Assembly: GCF_040581415.1 (NCBI RefSeq)
Contig: NZ_CP114014.1
Location: forward strand, 4,898,001 to 4,962,000
Length of the DNA stretch: 64,000 bases
DNA from: Paraconexibacter sp040581415
GTDB taxonomy: Bacteria > Actinomycetota > Thermoleophilia > Solirubrobacterales > Solirubrobacteraceae
Direction of reading: 5' to 3'
The notes under the pieces are model-generated. The model was not told where the DNA came from. It ran no database searches and worked only from the letters and a program-made list of their open reading frames with translations. A program made the translations under genes and the position numbers. Below are positions 44,781 to 53,140 of this stretch, in pieces (the first letter of the stretch is position 1; each line of letters opens with the position of its first letter).

Positions 44781-46882
44781 GCACCCCATTCGAGGCGCTG
44801 CACCCGGCGGTGCAGCACCACGTCGTCAACTCGCTCGGGTGGCGATCGCTCCGTCCCCTCCAAGAACAGAGCATCCTGCCGATCCTGGAGGGTCGCGACG
44901 TGCTCCTCGGCGCGCCCACCGCCGGCGGCAAGACCGAGGCCGCCATCTTGCCGCTCCTCTCTCGCATGGTCAGCGAAGAATGGGCGGGCCTCAGCGTGTT
45001 GTACGTCTGTCCGCTTCGGGCCTTGCTCAACAACCTTCACCCGCGGATCTCCGGGTACGCGGAGCTCGTGGGCCGCACCGCGGGGCTATGGCACGGCGAC
45101 GTCGGTGACGGGCCACGCAAGCGCATGCTTCGCGATCCCCCCGACATGCTGCTGACGACGCCGGAGTCGCTTGAGGCCATGTTCCTGTCTCGCCGGGTCG
45201 ATGCCGCCCAGCTCCTCGGCGGTGTACGCGCCGTCGTCGTTGACGAGATCCATGCTTTCGCGGGTGACGACCGCGGGTGGCACATGCTGGCGGTCCTTGA
45301 CCGGATTGATGCGCTGTCGCCCGGGCGGGCACAGCGGCTAGGCCTGACTGCGACTGTGGGCAACCCGGACCACCTCTTGGGATGGCTCTCCCGCCGCCCG
45401 GTCGATGACCGCGAGACGGTGATGGTGCACGACGGTGCGGTCGCGCCGGAGCTCACCGTCGATTGGGTGGCCAGTGTGGACAACGCCGCGCGGGTGATCG
45501 CCGGCCTTCACCATGGCGAGAAGCGGCTCGTCTTCTGCGACAGTCGCGCCCGCGTGGAGGAGCTCGCGACCGCGCTGCGGCGGCTGGAGGTGACGACGTT
45601 CGTGTCGCATTCGTCTCTCAGCCGGGACGAGCGTCGACAGGCCGAGCAGGCCTTCGCGGAAGCGTCGAACTGCGTAATCGTGTCGACGAGCACCCTCGAG
45701 CTCGGGATTGATGTCGGCGACCTCGACCGCGTGATCCAGATCGACTCGCCGGCGCGGGTGTCGTCAGTGCTGCAGCGGATGGGTCGAACGGGCCGGCGCG
45801 CCGGGACGAAGCGCAACTGCCTCTTTCTCTGCACCAATGAGTTGGCCTTGCTGCAGTCGATCGCTGTCTGCGAGCTCATCCACCAAGGGTGGGTCGAACC
45901 GGTCGTCGGACCACCGCGGCCGCTTCACCTCGTGGTGCAGCAGCTCCTCGCCCGCGTGCTGGCAGATGGGCGCGTCGGTGATACAGCGTGGCCGGGGGAG
46001 TTGACGGACGTCGCGCGACTGGCTGAGCTGACACCCGCTGAAGTTCTCGAAGTTCGCACCGAGCTTGAGCGGATCGATGTCCTCCTCCGCGACGGCGGGT
46101 TTGTTCAGATCGGCCAGGTCGGTGAGGAGCGCTACGGCCGACGCCACTTCATGGACGTCACGTCGCTGTTCCTGACGGAGCCGCTGCTCAAGGTGCGATG
46201 GGGCACGCGCGAGCTCGGGCAGGTTGATCCATCGGTCCTGACCACTCGCGACGGACGGAAAGCGACCATCCTTCTCGGAGGTCGCGCGTGGGACGTCGAG
46301 GACGTCGACTGGCGTCGCGGGATCGGATGGGTCAAGCCGAGCGAGGAGGCAGGCCGATCGCGCTGGTCGGGCAGCGGGGTTGCCCTGTCAGCCGTTGTCT
46401 GTCGCGCGATCCGGGCGGTCCTCGCTACCTCCGTCGAGCCGGAGGGCGCTGTGCTGACCGCCCGAGCCCGGGCGCAGCTAGCTGCGCTTCGAGGCGACTT
46501 CGACGGTGTGCGCGACGGGCGAACAATGCTTGTTCGCGATGGCGGTCGCAATCGCGAGACGTGGTGGACGTTCGCCGGCGGGAACGCGAACGCTGCCCTC
46601 GCCGCCGGATTGGCCGCGGCGAACATCGGCGTCATGGGGAGCGACGACCTTTCGATCAGCATGCGTGGACCGGTCGGATACGAGCGCCTCCGCCAGCTCC
46701 TGGTCGACCTCCGCGCAGCGCCTCCGAGGGCAGCACCCGACGAGCGCCGGATCGAGGCGCTGAAGTTCGGCGAGTCCCTCCCGGTTGACCTCGCGTTGTC
46801 GGTACTGGCGGCACGGATGGCAGATGAAGCCGCGGTCGTGTCCGCGCTCGATGAACCCCTTCTCTCCGTAACTGAGGTATGA
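44777..46882 (+). CDS. brxHI: BREX-2 Lhr-like DEAD/DEAH helicase BrxHI
   Basis: A 701-residue SF2 helicase starting with GTG inside the brxD stop (GTGA). Motif Q-like LRPLQEQSILPILEG is followed by Walker A APTAGGKTEAAILP near 45-52, DEIHAFAGDDRG near 154, STSTLELGIDVGDLDRVIQI and the arginine-finger motif RMGRTGRRAG near 334. The C-terminal third is a helical/winged-helix extension of the Lhr kind. It is the last canonical gene of the BREX-2 operon, and the converging region 4 operon ends 163 bases downstream. Confidence 0.93.
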   Translation: MSTPFEALHPAVQHHVVNSLGWRSLRPLQEQSILPILEGRDVLLGAPTAGGKTEAAILPLLSRMVSEEWAGLSVLYVCPLRALLNNLHPRISGYAELVGRTAGLWHGDVGDGPRKRMLRDPPDMLLTTPESLEAMFLSRRVDAAQLLGGVRAVVVDEIHAFAGDDRGWHMLAVLDRIDALSPGRAQRLGLTATVGNPDHLLGWLSRRPVDDRETVMVHDGAVAPELTVDWVASVDNAARVIAGLHHGEKRLVFCDSRARVEELATALRRLEVTTFVSHSSLSRDERRQAEQAFAEASNCVIVSTSTLELGIDVGDLDRVIQIDSPARVSSVLQRMGRTGRRAGTKRNCLFLCTNELALLQSIAVCELIHQGWVEPVVGPPRPLHLVVQQLLARVLADGRVGDTAWPGELTDVARLAELTPAEVLEVRTELERIDVLLRDGGFVQIGQVGEERYGRRHFMDVTSLFLTEPLLKVRWGTRELGQVDPSVLTTRDGRKATILLGGRAWDVEDVDWRRGIGWVKPSEEAGRSRWSGSGVALSAVVCRAIRAVLATSVEPEGAVLTARARAQLAALRGDFDGVRDGRTMLVRDGGRNRETWWTFAGGNANAALAAGLAAANIGVMGSDDLSISMRGPVGYERLRQLLVDLRAAPPRAAPDERRIEALKFGESLPVDLALSVLAARMADEAAVVSALDEPLLSVTEV

Positions 46883-47045
46883 CGTCATCGGCCGACCGGA
46901 CTCGTGTGCAAGCGCAGGCCAGGTCGACCAATATCTATGCACGCACGCGAGATCCTCGTGCCTACCTCGACGCCGACGGGTCCACAGGTGACCAACTTCG
47001 TTCTCCCCAGAGGGGCAGAACCCGGTCCCCCACTCGGGTCGGCCG
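46883..47045. other. Convergent intergenic region after the BREX operon
   Basis: This 163-base gap separates the BREX stop from the converging PD-(D/E)XK gene. A frame beginning ATG at 46879 overlaps the brxHI stop as ATGA and could be translated as a short basic peptide, but it runs into the 3' end of the opposite gene and looks unstructured. A weak acccg/cgggt stem near 47018-47037 is the only hairpin candidate for a bidirectional terminator. Confidence 0.3.
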
Positions 47046-47852
47046 CTATCGGACCGCAAGCGCGATCTTCGTGCGCGCCTGCTGACTCAGCTGTTGCGCA
47101 ATGAACGCGTCCAGCCGACCAGGATCGGGCTCCACCCGGACCGCAACCTCCCGCTGCTCCCAGGTCGCGTAATCACCCGGGTCGCCGGCGGTGATCAGTC
47201 CGACTTGGTGCCCACGCGCGACGTCGGCGATCTCGGCGATCACAGGTTCGAGCTCCGCACTTCGGTCGTCAGGAACGTGCAAGAGCACGTACGCGTGCGT
47301 AGCTGCTCGGCGATGCGCTAGCGCCTCATAGACGGCCTGCACATTGATTGAATCAGCAGGCTTGACCTCGAAAGTGAGTACCTCGAGATACCGGCCGGGA
47401 ACATGGGTGAACGTCTGAACCTCTACGCAGACGATGTCGGGGCGTGCCCACACGCCGGTTGCCTTGCTCCCTCCGTGCGCAGTCACCTCCACGGCGACCG
47501 GCGTCACGCGCTGATCCTTTGCCCAGTCGGAGGCGATGACCTCCCGCATGGGCTCGTAAAGCTGGCTCTCGCGCGTCAGAGCTGCCGTAACCTCTGGCTG
47601 GTCTACAACAGCAGCCGTAGCATCGGCGTCTTCGTCGACGTCGACGATGCGCCGAACGGTACCTCCGCGGCCTTTCCAGCGCGTGATAACGCCAGCATCC
47701 TCCGCCGCGTTGCGGGCAGCGAAGTAGCGGTCCTCATCGGCGTCAGAATCCCACCCGAGCAACTTCCGGAGGTTCGGATTGGTGATCAGCCCGCCACCCT
47801 CCGGCACGGCTGCAATGAGTGCGTCTCTGTCCAACGTCGGTTCGGCGGGCAT
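47046..47852 (-). CDS. PD-(D/E)XK-like restriction endonuclease fold protein, HrgA-like
   Basis: I place the start at the ATG at 47852 (MPAEPTLDRDALIAAVPEGG). A GTG at 47954 overlaps the upstream stop and would add 34 residues, so coupled translation from there is possible. The N-terminal 80 residues resemble a winged helix (NPNLRKLLGWDSDADEDRYF). The C-terminal part has ARPDIVCVEVQTFTH near 137 and LTFEVKPADSINVQAVYEA near 160, the D ... E-x-K pattern of a nuclease core. It resembles HrgA/COG2958-type restriction-linked proteins. It is the last gene of a minus-strand operon with the methyltransferase-helicase fusion. Confidence 0.65.
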   Translation of the reverse strand: MPAEPTLDRDALIAAVPEGGGLITNPNLRKLLGWDSDADEDRYFAARNAAEDAGVITRWKGRGGTVRRIVDVDEDADATAAVVDQPEVTAALTRESQLYEPMREVIASDWAKDQRVTPVAVEVTAHGGSKATGVWARPDIVCVEVQTFTHVPGRYLEVLTFEVKPADSINVQAVYEALAHRRAATHAYVLLHVPDDRSAELEPVIAEIADVARGHQVGLITAGDPGDYATWEQREVAVRVEPDPGRLDAFIAQQLSQQARTKIALAVR

Positions 47853-47950
47853 CGTGTTCAACCCTAGACCGCGTGCGCTCCACGCGCAGGATCGCGACCG
47901 AACGGTGTCAGCGGACGCAGTCGGCTTCAGGGCTAGCGCCGGGAAGCCCC

Positions 47951-50344
47951 TCACCTAGCCCTGGTGTAAGCGGCGAACCGGCCCGCTGGAGTCAGCGCGG
48001 CGAACCGCTGCTGCGCCTCCTCTGTCCAAAACAGCAGTCGGTCGACCGGTGAATGGCCGAGAAAGCGCGACACGGCGTGGACCGCGTTCCCGTCACGCGC
48101 AAGCGCGATGATCAGGACACGCGTCGATCGAGTCAGGACGGTGAACGCATGCTGCTCGAGCGTTTCGATGAGGTCGAGGTCCGCATCGTCAACAGGGCGG
48201 TGCCCCGACCACGCGTCGGTCATGACGACGACCGGCCACTCGCAACCTTTGTACTTGAGCATCGATCCCGCTTCGACGTTCCATGTCGGCGCAGCGCGCT
48301 TCGTTTCCGTCGTGACCCACGGCCGCGCGTCGCCGACCAGCAGGCGCTTGTCATCGACCGCCGCATCGTACGTGCCCAAGATGGCCGGCAACTCGTGGCG
48401 CAGGTCCTCCGCCAAGACCACGATCGGCCGGACGCCAAGCAGGCTTGCTTTCCGGGGGCCTAGCAGGACCGCGTCTGTCTCGGCGGAGCTCGTCGGCGTG
48501 CGCCGGGCAACCAGTCGCTCCGCTTGCGGCCTGAGTGCCTCGCAGATGCGAAGCGGCAATCGATGCGACCCCTCGAGCTGGCGAAGTCGCCACCGGACCC
48601 CCTCGAAGGTCGGGCGCACGTACGAGGGACCAAGGTGAATCGACTGCGACACATCGCCTGCGATGCAGAGCCGATCGACGCTCGCTGCGCTGCGTGCGAG
48701 CTGGCGGAGCTCAGCCTCCCCGAAGTCCTGACATTCGTCGACGAAGACGTGGGTGAACGGGCGCGGCGGCGAGCGAGACGCAGACCGAAGGCGCTGCGAG
48801 CCGTGTGACGGAATCGGCGGGTCCATGACGAGCTTCCAGATCGTCTCCCGCTGGCGCTCACCCAGAGCACGGCCGCTACCCGCTCGCGGTGCGCGTACAT
48901 AGGCGTGGACATCAGGGTGGCCCTTCGCAACGATGAAGCGCTCGAACTCGGTTTCCAGCGCGGCGACGTCGAAGTCCTTGAGTCGATCCACCTCATCCGG
49001 AGTTAGCTGCCCGCGGCGACGGACAACCTCGCGCGTCCAGCCGCCGTGCTCAATTCTCACCGGCGAGCATCCGAAAACGCGAGTCGGCAGCTTGTCGCGG
49101 TTATAGAAGCTGAGGTCTACTTGCCTGCCATCGCGGTGGATCGTCCACCTGTGTCCTTCGTCATCGACCTGCGTCATGGCGACGCCGCGTACGTTGAGCG
49201 CGTCGGCGACTCGTTCTATGAGCAGCGCGACAACCGCCTTGTTGAACGCTGTCACGAGGATGTGCAACCGCGGGTCAGCCTGTGGATCGGTGACCGTCAG
49301 CGCGACGCGCTCCGCGAGGACGAGGGTCTTCCCCGATCCTGCGGGTCCCACGATTGCGGTGGGCCCGCCCGTGGGCACAGCTGCTTCGCGTTGGGCATCG
49401 TCGAGCTCGAGTCCGGTCGGCGTCGAATCGAAGAGTCGTCCGCCGACAGGCCCCGCCGACCGCTGAAGCGCCAACGCGACTGGGTTCGCTTTGTGCCACT
49501 CGGGCCGACGGTCGAGATACCCGCTGGGTTCGCGCGTGACCCCCGCGTCGCGATACCACCTCGCACGGAGCTGGCCGACCTTCTCGAGCCCTCGGCCCGC
49601 AACGGGTCCGGACATTGGTACGTCGGCAGGCTGCCACTCGCGGCGACGCATTGCCTCGCCGACTTGCTCAAGCAGGCGTCGTTTGGCACCGACGGTGGTC
49701 ACGACAACCTCTTCAGCGTCAAGGCGAAGCGCAAGCACCTCGAGCCGCTCAGAGATCTCATCCGCATGCGCGCCATCGGAGTGGTCAAGGAGATAGCCCG
49801 CCGTGATCACCGTGCGAGCAGGAGACGGCTCGAGCTCCTCCCACCGTGCCGCGACGAAACTCGCCCGCACCTCGGGGGCAGAGACTCGACCAAGCAGAGA
49901 CGCCTGAACACGCTGCGCCATGTCGGTCATGAAGCTGCTTTGATCGACGCCGAGCACCACGACCTGCCGCGGCGGCGTCTTTCCTGCGCGCCGCATGGCA
50001 GCGACGATCAACGCGGCCGCAGAGGCCGTAGCTCCGGTGCCGCAGCCCAGGTCAACCAGACATATCTCCTCCTGACCGTGCCGCTCCATCACCGGCAGCA
50101 GCATGCGGATGGCGTCGTGCGTACGGGACCCGTGGTGCCACAGGGCATATGCGACCCCGATACTCGGCCTGTCGTAGCAGCAATCTCCGTTGCTCAGAAG
50201 TGCAATATCGCGAAGTGACTGATCGATCTCCCACCTAGACCACCCAGGGCGGTCTACGCCGACCGTAAGTGGGACGCAGGCGGCGGTGATCGCTTCGTCG
50301 ATGAGCCGACTCGCGTCTGCCAGCGCGGTAAGCACGTCGTTCAT
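47951..50344 (-). CDS. Rossmann methyltransferase domain fused to an SF1 helicase
   Basis: A 797-residue fusion. Residues about 30-250 are a class I SAM-dependent methyltransferase-like domain: motif I LVDLGCGTGATAS at 96-108 and motif II VLGVDQSSFM. There is no NPPY or PC motif, so it is not a typical DNA methyltransferase; VITAGYLLDHSD is closer to Rsm22-like or small-molecule enzymes. Residues about 310-760 are a UvrD-like helicase: Walker A VGPAGSGKTLVLAERV near 333, VFVDECQDFGEAEL near 535, GDVSQSIHLG, and MLKYKGCEWPVVVMTDA. The late motif is FTVLTRSTRVLIIALAR. The start overlaps the radical SAM stop as ATGA, indicating tight coupling. Confidence 0.82.
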   Translation of the reverse strand: MNDVLTALADASRLIDEAITAACVPLTVGVDRPGWSRWEIDQSLRDIALLSNGDCCYDRPSIGVAYALWHHGSRTHDAIRMLLPVMERHGQEEICLVDLGCGTGATASAAALIVAAMRRAGKTPPRQVVVLGVDQSSFMTDMAQRVQASLLGRVSAPEVRASFVAARWEELEPSPARTVITAGYLLDHSDGAHADEISERLEVLALRLDAEEVVVTTVGAKRRLLEQVGEAMRRREWQPADVPMSGPVAGRGLEKVGQLRARWYRDAGVTREPSGYLDRRPEWHKANPVALALQRSAGPVGGRLFDSTPTGLELDDAQREAAVPTGGPTAIVGPAGSGKTLVLAERVALTVTDPQADPRLHILVTAFNKAVVALLIERVADALNVRGVAMTQVDDEGHRWTIHRDGRQVDLSFYNRDKLPTRVFGCSPVRIEHGGWTREVVRRRGQLTPDEVDRLKDFDVAALETEFERFIVAKGHPDVHAYVRAPRAGSGRALGERQRETIWKLVMDPPIPSHGSQRLRSASRSPPRPFTHVFVDECQDFGEAELRQLARSAASVDRLCIAGDVSQSIHLGPSYVRPTFEGVRWRLRQLEGSHRLPLRICEALRPQAERLVARRTPTSSAETDAVLLGPRKASLLGVRPIVVLAEDLRHELPAILGTYDAAVDDKRLLVGDARPWVTTETKRAAPTWNVEAGSMLKYKGCEWPVVVMTDAWSGHRPVDDADLDLIETLEQHAFTVLTRSTRVLIIALARDGNAVHAVSRFLGHSPVDRLLFWTEEAQQRFAALTPAGRFAAYTRAR

Positions 50345-51330
50345 TGGGGTGCGAATCCTTCTCGGCCCTCATCGAGCGAGGGCAGTTCACGACGCAGTAT
50401 CTCGACCGTCGTCCGGTACTTGGCTGCGTCCCAGTCCATGTCACGAAGCAAGGCCAACGCAGGCTCGCGGGTGCCGGCTACGAACCGACCCCGATCGACA
50501 TGGAAGGGCTGCACCACGAACCGCCTCACGCCGGTTGCCCGCAGCGCAGCGGCGAACGCCACCGGGTCGACTACCGGTAGAAGCGGCGTCATCGTCACCG
50601 AGGTCTCGATGCCGGCGGCTTGAACCTCCGCGATGGCCTGAAGTCGGAATCGATTTCCCGGACAGCTCGGCTCGAAGGCCTTGCGAACGGCGTCCGAGTC
50701 GGTCGTCACCGTCATGTTCACACGTACGTGCTCAAACTTCGTGAGGAGATCGATGTCCCGCGTGACGAGCGGACTTCGAGTCTGCACCACCAGCCGGGGC
50801 TGCTGCTTGACCAGCTCCTCAAGGAGGCCCCGCACCAGACCGAGCTTCTTCTCGACCGGTTGGTACGGGTCGGTCACGCTGCTCATGTAGATCGACCGGC
50901 CCTGCAGCGGAGTGCGCATCCGCCGCAGGCGGTCAAGCGCGTTCGCTTTCACTTCGACCCACTGACCCCAGGTGTTCTGGCGCTCCTGGTCGCGGCTGAA
51001 GAACGCCGCATAACAGTAGGAGCACCCGAATCCACAGCCTGAATAGGGATTGAGGGTGAAGTCGTAGTCGGCCATGAACCCGGACGCTCGAGTAAGGATG
51101 CTCGCAGCGTCCCGGTACGTAATCGCGGTCGCTCCGACCTGCTCCGGTCTGGCCGGTGCCACGGTCGCCTCGAAGAGGCTGTCCTGATCAGCGGTCACGA
51201 GCGACCTGTTGAGCGGGGAGCGCGTCTGCGGCTCGACGACAGCGGCGCGCTTCAACGCGAGCGTTGTTGCGACCGGCCGGAGAGCGGACGCCAAGCGCAG
51301 CGGCGATGGCACGAGTCCGGAGCCGCCCAC
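50341..51330 (-). CDS. Radical SAM protein of the SPL (spore photoproduct lyase-like) family
   Basis: A 329-residue radical SAM enzyme with the cluster motif GCGFGCSYCYAAFF (C-x3-C-x2-C, near residues 98-105) preceded by FTLNPYSGC. Conserved segments include YMSSVTDPYQPVEKKLG, VQTRSPLVTRDIDLL and VTMTPLLPVVDP, typical of the SPL/Rv2578c group. True spore photoproduct lyases repair thymine dimers; most homologues outside spore formers have unknown substrates, so a DNA-lesion or modification role is inferred. It sits between the 104-residue gene and the methyltransferase-helicase in one operon. The first 35 residues look disordered, so the start may be later. Confidence 0.85.
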   Translation of the reverse strand: MGGSGLVPSPLRLASALRPVATTLALKRAAVVEPQTRSPLNRSLVTADQDSLFEATVAPARPEQVGATAITYRDAASILTRASGFMADYDFTLNPYSGCGFGCSYCYAAFFSRDQERQNTWGQWVEVKANALDRLRRMRTPLQGRSIYMSSVTDPYQPVEKKLGLVRGLLEELVKQQPRLVVQTRSPLVTRDIDLLTKFEHVRVNMTVTTDSDAVRKAFEPSCPGNRFRLQAIAEVQAAGIETSVTMTPLLPVVDPVAFAAALRATGVRRFVVQPFHVDRGRFVAGTREPALALLRDMDWDAAKYRTTVEILRRELPSLDEGREGFAPQ

Positions 51331-51353
51331 CCCCGTAGACGGGTGTCCCGTGC

Positions 51354-51668
51354 CTACTCAAGATGACTGTTGACCTTGAATCCGGCGTAAAGCCAATCGC
51401 GAGCTGCAGGTCGGTAGCGTTCTGCCTCCGCGACGTCGAACCCGCCGTACTCAACGACGCCCAGGCCGCCCACCGACAGCAAAGCGTCCGGTCGCGCACG
51501 CAGTTCGAGCCGGGTGACGAGTTCGCAGAGCTCGTGACTGCTGAGCTGATGTGTCAGGTGGTGCAGGAGGTCGGGCTGGAACCGCGCCTGTTTCGGCCAC
51601 GTGCCATAGACGCGCCGATACATCGCGCACGCGTACTCGAGTCGGATAAGCACCCCGCCGTAGTCCAT
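51354..51668 (-). CDS. Small hypothetical protein, 104 aa
   Basis: Begins MDYGGVLIRLEYACAMYRRV and contains YGTWPKQARFQPDLLHHLTH and LELRARPDALLSVGGLGVVE. The composition is that of a compact soluble alpha/beta protein. It is the first gene of the minus-strand operon (23 bases before the radical SAM gene), so it may be a specific accessory subunit. No family is recognised. Its ATG is only 11 bases from the ATG of a possible divergent small frame. Confidence 0.65.
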   Translation of the reverse strand: MDYGGVLIRLEYACAMYRRVYGTWPKQARFQPDLLHHLTHQLSSHELCELVTRLELRARPDALLSVGGLGVVEYGGFDVAEAERYRPAARDWLYAGFKVNSHLE

Positions 51669-51679
51669 GCCACGACTCT

Positions 51680-51931
51680 ATGTTGGACGACGACGGAGCG
51701 TTTGCAAGCGATGCCCGTGCGACCCGGCGCGGTTCGCTGGGTGCCGAAGCGCACCTACTGGTGACGTTGCTATTCGAGACCAGGCGCGCGAGTCTGAGGG
51801 CTACCGCGGCCGAGCCGGTCAGATTCCGGGCACTTCGAGCGACCTCAGGCGAGAGGTGCTTCAGATTCAGCGACGACGAGCCGACACCTCACAGCGTTCC
51901 CTATCACGAGGCGGGCAGTGACCTCTTCTAG
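51680..51931 (+). CDS. Possible small protein ahead of the DUF6361 gene
   Basis: An 83-codon frame (MLDDDGAFASDARATRRGSL to PHSVPYHEAGSDLF) overlaps the start of the DUF6361 gene by 14 bases. The second half looks protein-like. However, this stretch must also contain the promoters for two divergent operons, which argues against coding. No ribosome binding site is evident. Confidence 0.3.
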   Translation: MLDDDGAFASDARATRRGSLGAEAHLLVTLLFETRRASLRATAAEPVRFRALRATSGERCFRFSDDEPTPHSVPYHEAGSDLF

Positions 51932-53138
51932 CTTCAGCTGGCTCGACTTCGATGAGCCGGCACGCCAGCGCATGCGCGAGATCGTCGAGCTCCTCCGTGA
52001 GGAGGGCAGTATCGACGAACTCGGACTCGGCCGTATCCGTGATGCGTTCTCGGACCGCCTCTTCCCGGGCACCTCGGTGCTGTGGCGGCGCGCGCGGTAT
52101 CTGCTCTTCGTGACGTGGATCTACGAGTCGATCGAGCGCGAGGGCTTCCGCCAGAACGATGCCGAGCGCGCCGCTCGTGCCCTCCAGCGCAAGCTGCGTG
52201 ACGCGATCCTGTCGAGCGACGACCACACTGGCCTGATCGGCCTGCGCCGTGCCGATCCGGCGGCGCCGCCGGACGTCATCCTCTGGGCGGCACTCCGCCA
52301 GTGGGGACTCCGGGGTGCCGGCGCCGGCACACTGCGCCAATACCGCTCATCGCTGAGTCGCCGACCACGCCATGCGGTCGAAGGAGACCCGCAGATTGCG
52401 TCCGTATGGAATCCTCAGGTGCCGAAGGCACCTCGTGAGTTCCCGGAAGATGCAAGCTTTGCCCTGACCCAGCCCGAGGCACGATTCCTGCACGACCTCG
52501 TAGTCTCGGAAGACGCGGACCCAGACAGTGACGGCGACGACGCGCGGCGGCGAGACTCGATGCTCGCTGACCTGTTGCGCGTGGAGGACCTCGACGACGT
52601 CAACGCACCGTGGCAACATCAGTTGTCGGACAGCGCCAGCGACGAGCTCCGGGAGGCGCTTTGGATGTCCGGCTGCTTCTCCGACACAATGCACGGTGCC
52701 ACGCTGCTGTACGCCCGGCGGCTCGCGGAGCTGCGGGAGGACGACGAACAGCTCGAGGCAGCTGACGCAGAGATCGTTGGGTGGGCTAATCGCGCGACAG
52801 ATGCTGGCCGCCTACAAGAACTTGCTCGCTGGGCCACTGATCTCCCGGCGTTCTTCGCGGTCGTCGAGACCCGGCGACGTACGTCGCCAGCCGAGCGCGC
52901 GTTCGTCAAGAACTGGAGCACCCTCGCGCTCCGCGACCCGACGGCCGTCGCTCGGTCTAGGGACGCAGTGCGCCTCGTCGAGGACCGCGAGGCACACAGC
53001 AAGCAGGGCAAGGCCCGTCTCACCGCGCCGCGCGATCGTGACCGCGGTGATGGCGGTGCGATCCCAGGCCCGCTGACGTATCGCTGGGGCAATGCGCTGC
53101 AGCTGGTAAAGGACATCCGCACCGGACTCGAGGCCTGA
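51918..53138 (+). CDS. DUF6361 family protein
   Basis: A 406-residue protein starting with GTG at 51918. The N-terminus SSFSWLDFDEPARQRMREIV, then GSIDELGLGRIRDAFSDRLF and RRARYLLFVTWIYESIER, is the signature of the DUF6361 family as I recall it. The protein is helical, acidic in the middle (residues about 190-215), and has no catalytic motif that I can see. DUF6361 genes are found with PLD and helicase genes; the role is unknown. The next gene begins two bases after the stop, so all three work together. Confidence 0.8.
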   Translation: MTSSSFSWLDFDEPARQRMREIVELLREEGSIDELGLGRIRDAFSDRLFPGTSVLWRRARYLLFVTWIYESIEREGFRQNDAERAARALQRKLRDAILSSDDHTGLIGLRRADPAAPPDVILWAALRQWGLRGAGAGTLRQYRSSLSRRPRHAVEGDPQIASVWNPQVPKAPREFPEDASFALTQPEARFLHDLVVSEDADPDSDGDDARRRDSMLADLLRVEDLDDVNAPWQHQLSDSASDELREALWMSGCFSDTMHGATLLYARRLAELREDDEQLEAADAEIVGWANRATDAGRLQELARWATDLPAFFAVVETRRRTSPAERAFVKNWSTLALRDPTAVARSRDAVRLVEDREAHSKQGKARLTAPRDRDRGDGGAIPGPLTYRWGNALQLVKDIRTGLEA

Positions 53139-53140
53139 CG

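Noticed and set aside
46879..47085. Small frame overlapping the brxHI stop
   Set aside because: It has an ATGA overlap, but the peptide is basic and unstructured and it runs into the converging gene; kept only as a note.
49046..50218. 390-codon plus-strand frame
   Set aside because: Antisense to the methyltransferase-helicase gene; it has no motif and an arginine-rich composition.
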